Positions 1 through 5,093 of a DNA stretch of 5,093 nt are shown here, piece after piece. Origin of the DNA: Deltaproteobacteria bacterium (GTDB lineage: Bacteria > Desulfobacterota_B > Binatia > UBA9968); the NCBI GenBank assembly GCA_022545745.1, contig JACZQL010000165.1, forward strand, positions 1-5,093, in the 5' to 3' direction. Position 1 is the stretch's first letter. Each line of letters starts with the position of its first letter. The notes beneath the pieces were generated by a model. The model had not been told where the DNA came from. It did no database searches and saw nothing but the letters and a program-made list of their open reading frames with translations. Made by a program: the position numbers and the translations under genes.

Positions 1-105
1 AACGGTCTACGCCTCACCAGGCGGGGGTTGCCTAATGTGGTTGATTTAAGTGAGTTGCCTTTAACATCGCTGGACAAACCTTCAGATTTAAAATTTTTTG
101 AGTGA
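1..105 (+). CDS. 3' end of an unidentified upstream gene (partial)
   Basis: Frame 1 is open from the window edge for 34 codons and stops at TGA 103-105. The other two forward frames hit stops earlier, at about 33-35 and 47-49. The visible C-terminus reads NGLRLTRRGL, then a Leu/Pro/Asp-rich stretch, and ends SDLKFFE. I do not recognise the family, and 34 residues are too few to assign one. The main support for a real gene is its end: the stop overlaps the GTG of the next gene as GTGA (102-105), a classic arrangement for translationally coupled operon genes. The T-run at 94-99 lies inside this frame and is not preceded by a GC-rich hairpin, so it does not look like a terminator. The open frame could still be chance over so short a distance. 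Confidence 0.5.
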   Translation, partial: NGLRLTRRGLPNVVDLSELPLTSLDKPSDLKFFE

Positions 106-1853
106 GTCACATGGCCGCCTCCATCCAAGCATGTGAAAACATTCTTCAAGCCCATCAGATGAATGGGACACCGTTCCAATTTCCCTTCACGTCCTTTGCT
201 CAACTGCTTCATGAAAGGACCCAAGATCCACACCTATCGGGGCAAACCTTTCTGAGCTATTACGATGACGACCACGCCCTGCATCGCATCTACACCTACG
301 CGGAATTTGGAAATGCAGTGAGACGAACGGTTACCGTTCTCCGGGATCACTTGGGGGTAAGGAGAGGCGATCGTATCGCAACGGTCCTGTTCAATCATGA
401 CCAGACAGTCCTGATTTATTTTGCCGCCTGGAGCGTAGGCGCCGCTGTGGTCCCTATTAATCTCACCGAATTACCGGATAAAAAACGATACATTCTCGAG
501 CACTCTGAGGCTTCCGTGCTGTTCTGCTGGGAAGACGCCTACGAGGAAATTCAACAAGTGATCAACGATCTTCCTCACCTCCGAAAAGTGGTCAAGGTTA
601 GTGAAACCTCAGCCCACGGCTCTTTTAAAGAGGAACTTCACAGGGCAGAGCCCGCCTCGCTCTCCTTAGAAGGGGCCTTAGAAGACGAGGCCTTGATTGT
701 GTACACCTCTGGAACCACCGGACCTCCTAAAGGAGTGGTGTTGAAAGCAGAAAACCTCTTGGTAGATGCGGATGCCATTACCTCATGGCACCAATTTGAA
801 AGAGGCGATTGTGTCATGTGTGTCCTCCCCATCCATCATGTCAACGGGATCGTGGTGACCTTGGTCACCCCCTTTTATTTCCAAGGCAAAGTTGTACTGA
901 ACAAAAAATTCAAGACCGCTACCTTCTGGCGTCGGGTCCAAGATGAACAAGTGGCATGCGTCAGCGTCGTCCCCACCCTTTTGGAGTTCCTGCTAGAAGC
1001 ACCGGAGGATATCTCCCAATATAGCCTAGACCGATTCCGTGGCGTGATTTGCGGCGCCGGCCCATTATTGAAGGAGACGGCCTCCCGTTTTGAAGATCAA
1101 TTCCACGTACCCATTTGCCATGGATACGGACTCTCAGAAACGACCTGTTATTCCTGCTTTTTGCCAATTGATCTCCCGGACAAAGAACACCGTCATTGGT
1201 TGACCAGATATGAATATCCCTCCATTGGCGTGCCGATCCGTAACAACGAAATGGCTATCCTGGATGACCAGGGTCAGCCTCTCCCGGAAATGGCGAAAGG
1301 GGAAATTTGTATTAGAGGACAAACAGTGTGCTCCGGCTATTTAAAACGGCCGGACGTGAACGAAGCTGCCTTTCAATGGGGGTGGTTCCGTTCAGGGGAC
1401 GAGGGATTTTTTGTGCGGGATGACCAGGGACGCCCTTTCTTTTTCATCTCAGGGAGATTGAAGGAGCTCATTATCCGAGGAGGTATCAATATTTCACCAT
1501 TGGAAATTGACGAGGTCCTCAGAGGACATCCATCAATCAAGTTTGCCATGGCCGTCCCCTTTGAAAACCGTTACTACGGAGAGGAAATTGCGGCCTATGT
1601 GGTCCTCCACAATGGTGAACCGCCCCCGCCTCAATCCGCCATCATAGATTTTTGCCGGAGGCGATTACCCTTTGCCAAATGCCCGAAAATCGTGCTGTTC
1701 GGAGAGGATGTGCCCTACACGACCACGGGGAAGCCCAAGCGACTGGAGTTAAAGAATCGATTAGCAGACGCATTAAACCCATACCGAGACCTCTGTTTTA
1801 AGGAAGAACAGCCGAAAAGGATGGGGGATGATCCGGGGCTTTTGGCCTCCTAA
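102..1853 (+). CDS. AMP-dependent acyl-CoA synthetase/ligase (class I adenylate-forming enzyme)
   Basis: A 583-residue cytoplasmic enzyme of the ANL superfamily, expected to activate a carboxylic acid with ATP to an acyl-AMP and transfer it to CoA. Seen motifs, in order: P-loop YTSGTTGPPKG at 201-211; HHVNG at 245-249 (A4 region); GYGLSETT at 341-348 (A5); RSGDEGFF at 430-437 (A7, with SGD in place of the usual TGD); the hinge region ISGRLKELIIRGG at 449-461 followed by INISPLEIDEVL; and TTGKPKR at 541-547, where K544 is the expected adenylation lysine. Both the large N-terminal and small C-terminal domains are therefore complete. About 39 residues follow K544, a rather long tail. The substrate is not readable: fatty, aryl or short-chain acids all remain possible. 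The GTG at 102 is the earliest possible start because TGA 99-101 is in frame. It has no clear SD. ATG 111 (three codons in) follows a weak GAGTGAG and is an equally good start. The gene overlaps the upstream tail and is followed by a 140-base gap before the dehydrogenase genes. Confidence 0.93.
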   Translation: MSHMAASIQACENILQAHQMNGTPFQFPFTSFAQLLHERTQDPHLSGQTFLSYYDDDHALHRIYTYAEFGNAVRRTVTVLRDHLGVRRGDRIATVLFNHDQTVLIYFAAWSVGAAVVPINLTELPDKKRYILEHSEASVLFCWEDAYEEIQQVINDLPHLRKVVKVSETSAHGSFKEELHRAEPASLSLEGALEDEALIVYTSGTTGPPKGVVLKAENLLVDADAITSWHQFERGDCVMCVLPIHHVNGIVVTLVTPFYFQGKVVLNKKFKTATFWRRVQDEQVACVSVVPTLLEFLLEAPEDISQYSLDRFRGVICGAGPLLKETASRFEDQFHVPICHGYGLSETTCYSCFLPIDLPDKEHRHWLTRYEYPSIGVPIRNNEMAILDDQGQPLPEMAKGEICIRGQTVCSGYLKRPDVNEAAFQWGWFRSGDEGFFVRDDQGRPFFFISGRLKELIIRGGINISPLEIDEVLRGHPSIKFAMAVPFENRYYGEEIAAYVVLHNGEPPPPQSAIIDFCRRRLPFAKCPKIVLFGEDVPYTTTGKPKRLELKNRLADALNPYRDLCFKEEQPKRMGDDPGLLAS

Positions 1854-1993
1854 GCAAATGAAACGAAAGAGAAAAAACAAAAGAGAATTGAACGCAATTG
1901 GACAAACCCCCAGGTTGATTTCCCAGGACCATTCCTAAACGAGCGATTCAGACTTTTAATACGGAAACAGACTATGAAGAAGGAGGGGCCCTC
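1854..1993 (+). other. Intergenic gap between the ligase and E1 alpha genes
   Basis: This 140-base gap opens with an A/G-rich stretch (about 1856-1890), then a C-rich patch near 1907-1911, and ends in the E1 alpha SD. I find no GC-rich hairpin followed by a T-run, so no intrinsic terminator is supported. A small AT-rich inverted repeat, AATTG/CAATT with a 4-base loop, lies at 1886-1899 and is too weak to call functional. TAATAC at 1957-1962 or TTTAAT at 1955-1960 could serve as a -10 box, but no good -35 sits 16-18 bases upstream. A 26-codon open frame starting at ATG 1858 has no SD and is not called as a gene. The dehydrogenase genes may thus be read through from the ligase or have their own promoter here; the sequence does not decide. 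Confidence 0.6.
1981..1988 (+). promoter_or_regulatory. Ribosome binding site of the E1 alpha gene
   Basis: AGGAGGGG is a near-perfect SD. From the end of AGGAGG there are 7 bases to ATG 1994 and 10 to the adjacent in-frame ATG 1997. The spacing favours the first ATG, though both could be used and the products would differ by one Met. Confidence 0.85.
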
Positions 1994-2980
1994 ATGATGG
2001 ATATTCCCAGATCAGAATTTCTACAACTCTATTACTATTTACTGCTGACCCGAACATTGGAAGAACGAATCACCGCGCTCTATCGTCAGGGGAAGATCGT
2101 AGGGGGCGTCTATACCAGTTACGGCATGGAAGCCATTTCTGTGGGGTATGCCTACGCCCTTCAAACAGATGACATCATTGCGCCGTTCCATCGTGATATG
2201 GGGGCATATCTGGTCCGAGGGATCACCCCGGGAGAGATTGTGGCCCAATACCTCGGAAAGCGGACAGGGCCCACCAAGGGAAAGGATGGTAACGTCCACC
2301 TCGGCGACCTCAAACGGGGGATTTTCGCGTTTGTGAGTCATTTAGCCGACAACCTCCCGGTCGCAACAGGTGCTGCCCTGGCCTTTAAAATCCGAGGAGA
2401 GTCCCGTGTCGTTGCGACCAATGTCGGGGATGGCGGAACCAGCCGAGGCGATTTCCACGAAGCCTTGAACCAAGCCTCGGTGTGGAAACTGCCGGTTGTC
2501 TTTTTCTGCTGCAACAACCAATACGCCTATTCCACTCCCCTTGAAAACCAGATGGCCATTGAAGACGTCGTCGATCGAGCCAAAGCGTACGCCATCCCGG
2601 GCGAAATCGTTGATGGGAACGACGTCGCTCAAGTGTATGTCACTGCCCAACGGGCTATTCAACGGGCTAGGAATGGGGAGGGGCCGACGTTTATTGAATG
2701 CAAAACCATGCGAGTGCACGGTCACTCCGAGCACGACTCGGCCAAGTACGTTCCACGAGAACTGCTGGAAGAGTGGAAGGAGAAGGATCCCATTCTCAAG
2801 GCTAAACGGATGCTGAAAGAGCTGAAGTATGCTGATGAGGGAGCTCTTCACCTAGTCCAAGAGCGTGTAGACAAAGAGATTCAGAAGGCCGTGGATTTTG
2901 CCGAAAAAAGCCCTATGCCCGAGGGTTCGGAAGCTCTCGAGGGCGTCTACGCAGAAAATCCCGTGGAGGTACAGGCATGA
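1994..2980 (+). CDS. 2-oxoacid dehydrogenase E1 component, alpha subunit (TPP-dependent)
   Basis: A 328-residue cytoplasmic protein of the pyruvate/acetoin/branched-chain 2-oxoacid dehydrogenase E1 alpha family. With E1 beta it should form an alpha2-beta2 enzyme that decarboxylates a 2-oxoacid (or cleaves acetoin) and reductively acylates the lipoyl group of E2. The TPP/Mg motif is clear: GDG at 145-147 through NN at 174-175 (NVGDGGTSRGDF ... FFCCNNQYAYST). FHRDMG at 65-70 matches the conserved Arg-containing stretch that contacts the cofactor diphosphate, GKDGNVH at 97-102 matches the usual GKGGSMH-like segment, and HGHSEHDS at 242-249 is the active-site loop with its conserved His. The common GQEA motif reads GMEA at 44-47. 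Length is typical of the short AcoA-like or proteobacterial PdhA type and shorter than Gram-positive PdhA (about 370). The stop overlaps the E1 beta start as ATGA, so the two subunits are translationally coupled. Family is certain; substrate (pdhA, acoA or bkdA role) is not, so no symbol is given. Confidence 0.95.
   Translation: MMDIPRSEFLQLYYYLLLTRTLEERITALYRQGKIVGGVYTSYGMEAISVGYAYALQTDDIIAPFHRDMGAYLVRGITPGEIVAQYLGKRTGPTKGKDGNVHLGDLKRGIFAFVSHLADNLPVATGAALAFKIRGESRVVATNVGDGGTSRGDFHEALNQASVWKLPVVFFCCNNQYAYSTPLENQMAIEDVVDRAKAYAIPGEIVDGNDVAQVYVTAQRAIQRARNGEGPTFIECKTMRVHGHSEHDSAKYVPRELLEEWKEKDPILKAKRMLKELKYADEGALHLVQERVDKEIQKAVDFAEKSPMPEGSEALEGVYAENPVEVQA
2965..2970 (+). promoter_or_regulatory. 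Ribosome binding site of the E1 beta gene
   Basis: GGAGGT lies inside the last codons of E1 alpha, 6 bases before ATG 2977. It supports the start that overlaps the E1 alpha stop and means E1 beta can be initiated independently as well as by coupling. Confidence 0.8.
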
Positions 2981-3969
2981 CACTCGCAACCACCCAACAT
3001 GAAGTCACCTACCTCGAGGCGATCTCAGAAGCACTGGATGAGGAAATGAGCCGAGATGAACAAGTCTTTTTGTTAGGAGAAGACATTGGGCCTTATGGAG
3101 GCGCCTTCCGTGTCACGGCGGGGTTCCAAAAAAAATATGGTGCGTGGCGCGTCCTCGATACCCCATTGTCGGAGTCCGGATTCGTGGGTGCTGCTATTGG
3201 AGCTGCCATGATGGGGATGCGGCCCGTCGTGGAAATGCAGTTTGCCGATTTCATTTCCTGCGCCTTCGACCAAATTACCGAGATGGCCGCCAAGAACCAT
3301 TATCGGTGGGGTGCGGCGGTCCCGTTGGTCATTCGAGCTCCCTATGGGGGCGGAGTCCACGGCGGTCCCTTTCACTCCGCTTGCCCGGAGGCCTGGTTTT
3401 TCCATACCCCAGGCCTGAAGATTGTGGCCCCTTCAACTGCTTACGATGCCAAGGGTCTTCTCAAGGCGTCCATCCGGGACAACAACCCGGTTATTTATTT
3501 AGAGCACAAGTTTTTGTACCGGCGGATGAAAGAGGTTCTTCCTTCGGAAGACTACATCGTTCCCATTGGAAAGGCAGAGGTCAAACGGGTTGGCAGTGAT
3601 ATTTCCTTGATTACCTACGGAGCCATGGTTCCACTCGCCCTGGAGGCAGCAGAGTTATTGGAGAAGGAGGGGATTGACTTGGAGGTGGTTGACCTTCGGA
3701 CTCTTCTCCCTCTGGACACGGAAATGATCCTGGAGTCAGTTCGAAAAACCAGCAAGGCCATCGTGCTTCACGAAGATACGAAGACGGGAGGAATAGGGGC
3801 GGAAATCTCAGCTCTTTTGGCCGAATACTGTTTCGGTTCCCTGGACGGGCCGATCATGAGAATCGCTGCCCCCGACACCCCCGTTCCTTACAGCCCTCCC
3901 CTGGAGGAGTTCTTTCTGCCCAAGGTCGATGATGTACTCACCGCGGCTCGCCAATTGGCCGCTTACTAA
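2977..3969 (+). CDS. 2-oxoacid dehydrogenase E1 component, beta subunit
   Basis: A 330-residue partner of E1 alpha, of the transketolase-like pyrimidine-binding family with a C-terminal transketolase domain; the length is standard for PdhB/AcoB/BkdA2. Seen landmarks: LLGEDIGPYGGAFRVT at about 32-46 near the N-terminus; TPLSESGFVG at 62-71, where E66 corresponds to the glutamate that contacts the TPP aminopyrimidine; MQFADFI at 87-93; the APYGGGVHGGPFHS segment at 121-134 with H133 in the active-site region; PGLKIVAPSTAYDAKGLL at 145-162; and, in the C-terminal domain, VVDLRTLLPLD at 237-247 and LHEDTKTGG at 264-272. The subunit completes the TPP site at the alpha/beta interface and carries much of the E2-binding surface. 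It starts within the E1 alpha stop (ATGA) and ends with two tandem in-frame TAA codons (3967-3972). Substrate choice is as uncertain as for E1 alpha. Confidence 0.95.
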   Translation: MTLATTQHEVTYLEAISEALDEEMSRDEQVFLLGEDIGPYGGAFRVTAGFQKKYGAWRVLDTPLSESGFVGAAIGAAMMGMRPVVEMQFADFISCAFDQITEMAAKNHYRWGAAVPLVIRAPYGGGVHGGPFHSACPEAWFFHTPGLKIVAPSTAYDAKGLLKASIRDNNPVIYLEHKFLYRRMKEVLPSEDYIVPIGKAEVKRVGSDISLITYGAMVPLALEAAELLEKEGIDLEVVDLRTLLPLDTEMILESVRKTSKAIVLHEDTKTGGIGAEISALLAEYCFGSLDGPIMRIAAPDTPVPYSPPLEEFFLPKVDDVLTAARQLAAY

Positions 3970-3976
3970 TAAAAAG

Positions 3977-3982
3977 AGGAGG
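3977..3982 (+). promoter_or_regulatory. Ribosome binding site that fixes the GTG start of E2
   Basis: AGGAGG lies 5 bases before GTG 3988. In-frame TAA 3970-3972 excludes any earlier start, and the next in-frame ATG (4006) would remove the first strand of the lipoyl domain. GTG 3988 is therefore the start. Confidence 0.85.
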
Positions 3983-3987
3983 ACGTT

Positions 3988-5093
3988 GTGGCCACTGACA
4001 TAATCATGCCCCAACTTGGCGAAAGCATTGCCGAAGGAACAGTTATAAGATGGCTGATCCCGGCCGGGCAGTACGTTGAAAAAGATCAAGGCTTGTTAGA
4101 AGTAGAATCCGATAAGGTTTCCCTTGAAGTTCCCTCCCCAGCTTCCGGTCCCCTCACAGAAGTCTTGATTCAGGAAGGGGAAACCGTCCCGGTTGGAACC
4201 TTACTCGCCCGCTTGGGAACCGAAACCGGAAATGGACCTTCGGCCCCGGCAAACGGAGTGAAAGAATCACCGGCCAAAGTCGCCGAAGCTACCGATGAAG
4301 CCTCAGATTATTATTCCCCCGCTGTCAGGCAGTTAGCCAAGGAGCGAAGTGTGGACCTTTCCCAAGTAGTCGGGACAGGTGCAGGCGGTCGAGTGACCAA
4401 AAAGGATGTCCTCGCCTTCAGCGAAAAAAACGGAAACTGCAAAGGAGTCAGCCCTGAAACCACCCAAACCCCTTCGCCCGTTCAAACGGTTGGCTCAGCC
4501 GATGAGATCCTTCCCTTAACATCCATGCGGCGAACTATTGCCGAACGAATGGTGAACAGCCGGAATACCTCAGCCCATGTGGGGACATTTTTTGAAGTCG
4601 ACTTCTCCGCGGTGGAAAAAGTTCGCAAAGGGCGGAACCTCACCTCCCTGTCGTTTGTCCTTCGCGCCGTCACGCAAGCCATCAAGCAGTTTCCCATTCT
4701 TAACTCTTCCTGGAGCGATAAGGGAATTGTCATCAAGCACGACATCAACATCAGCGTTGCCGTGGCTCTTGAGGACGGTTTGCTGGTGCCTGTGATACGG
4801 AATGTAGATAAAAAGGAACTCGCCCAGTTAGGGAAAGAAGTGGCCGACCTTGCTCAACGGGCCCGGTCCAAGCAGCTCAGCCCGGAGGAAGTGCAGGGAG
4901 GAACGTTTACCATCACCAACCATGGCGGAATGGGAAGCCTCTTCAGCACTCCCATAATCAACCAACCTCAGATTGCTATTCTTGGGGTCGGGGCCATTCA
5001 AAAACGGCCGGTGGTCATCAACGACGCCATTGCCATTCGACCGATGAGCTATTTGAGTTTGTCCTTCGATCATCGGGTCATCGATGGTGCCAC
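3988..5093 (+). CDS. 2-oxoacid dehydrogenase E2 component, dihydrolipoyl acyltransferase (3' truncated by window edge)
   Basis: The frame is open from GTG 3988 to the window edge: 368 full codons plus two bases. It encodes the acyltransferase core of the complex, which carries the acyl group on lipoate and transfers it to CoA. Domains: one N-terminal lipoyl domain, about 1-76, with the lipoylated lysine K43 in EVESDKVSLEV; a flexible linker to about 107; the peripheral subunit-binding domain, about 108-145 (YYSPAVRQLAKE through GTGAGGRVTKKDVLAF), which holds E1 or E3; a second linker; then the catalytic domain from about 172, with FTITNHGGMGSLFSTPIIN near 307-325 and the active-site motif DHRVIDG at 361-367 (H362 and D366). 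Only some 20-25 C-terminal residues should be missing. Linkers are short and there is a single lipoyl domain. The DKVSLEVPSPASG lipoyl context and GSLFSTPIIN resemble SucB, while KRPVVINDAIAIRPMSYLSLSFDHR resembles branched-chain E2s, so a bkdB-, pdhC- or sucB-like role stays open. It lies 18 bases after E1 beta, in the same operon. Confidence 0.94.
   Translation, partial: MATDIIMPQLGESIAEGTVIRWLIPAGQYVEKDQGLLEVESDKVSLEVPSPASGPLTEVLIQEGETVPVGTLLARLGTETGNGPSAPANGVKESPAKVAEATDEASDYYSPAVRQLAKERSVDLSQVVGTGAGGRVTKKDVLAFSEKNGNCKGVSPETTQTPSPVQTVGSADEILPLTSMRRTIAERMVNSRNTSAHVGTFFEVDFSAVEKVRKGRNLTSLSFVLRAVTQAIKQFPILNSSWSDKGIVIKHDINISVAVALEDGLLVPVIRNVDKKELAQLGKEVADLAQRARSKQLSPEEVQGGTFTITNHGGMGSLFSTPIINQPQIAILGVGAIQKRPVVINDAIAIRPMSYLSLSFDHRVIDGA

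Noticed and set aside
90..99. AAAATTTT palindrome and T-run before the ligase, as a possible terminator
   Set aside because: There is no GC-rich stem, and it lies inside the tail of the upstream frame directly before an overlapping start.
1886..1899. AATTG-AACG-CAATT inverted repeat as an operator or terminator
   Set aside because: The 5-base AT-rich stem is weak, there is no T-run after it, and such repeats are common by chance.
71..1908. Ten-base direct repeat TGGACAAACC at 71-80 and 1899-1908
   Set aside because: A few ten-base matches are expected by chance in 5 kb, and there is no wider similarity around the two copies.
2342..2851. A 169-codon open frame on the - strand inside E1 alpha
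   Set aside because: It lies wholly antisense to a gene with intact TPP motifs, and its translation shows no recognisable domain. It is a codon-bias shadow.
3144..3599. A 151-codon open frame on the + strand inside E1 beta
   Set aside because: It overlaps a confident E1 beta in another frame, and its translation is rich in Arg, Gly, Ser and Pro with no family motif.
4482..5073. Open frames on both strands within the E2 region (for example 4577-4795 + and 4828-5073 -)
   Set aside because: E2 is continuous from 3988 to the window edge with lipoyl, subunit-binding and catalytic motifs, so these are shadows of it.

Overview
The window is a stretch of bacterial chromosome, or a contig cut at both ends, with all genes on the + strand. 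It holds one complete acyl-CoA synthetase-like gene followed by an operon for a 2-oxoacid dehydrogenase complex: E1 alpha, E1 beta and E2. The E2 gene runs off the right edge. The first 105 bases appear to be the 3' end of another gene. No RNA gene, mobile element, long repeat or CRISPR array is visible.

Layout: 1-105, the tail of an unidentified gene, with its stop overlapping the start of the next gene as GTGA. 102-1853, a class I adenylate-forming enzyme (AMP-dependent acyl-CoA synthetase/ligase) with all core motifs. 1854-1993, the only real gap between genes: a purine-rich stretch with no convincing terminator or promoter, ending in a strong Shine-Dalgarno (SD) sequence. 1994-2980, E1 alpha. 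2977-3969, E1 beta, overlapping E1 alpha by ATGA. 3988-5093, E2 with lipoyl, subunit-binding and most of the catalytic domain, lacking only its C-terminal end.

How the genes work together: E1 alpha and E1 beta form the thiamine diphosphate (TPP) dependent heterotetramer that decarboxylates a 2-oxoacid. E2 carries the acyl group on a lipoyl-lysine and passes it to CoA. The E3 dihydrolipoamide dehydrogenase needed to complete the cycle is not in the window. The substrate (pyruvate, branched-chain 2-oxoacid or acetoin) cannot be fixed from sequence alone: the E1 resembles the short PDH/acetoin/BCKDH type, while the E2 has features closer to 2-oxoglutarate and branched-chain E2s. The upstream ligase makes an acyl-CoA by a separate route, so both units produce acyl-CoA; whether they serve one pathway is inference.

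Organism: GC content is moderate (about half by eye), SD sequences are strong and genes are tightly packed, as in many free-living bacteria. A Nitrospirota-like origin is compatible with the general look, but this is a weak guess. I see no clear evidence of a previously undescribed system. The most useful leads are the substrate ambiguity of the complex and its pairing with a CoA ligase.
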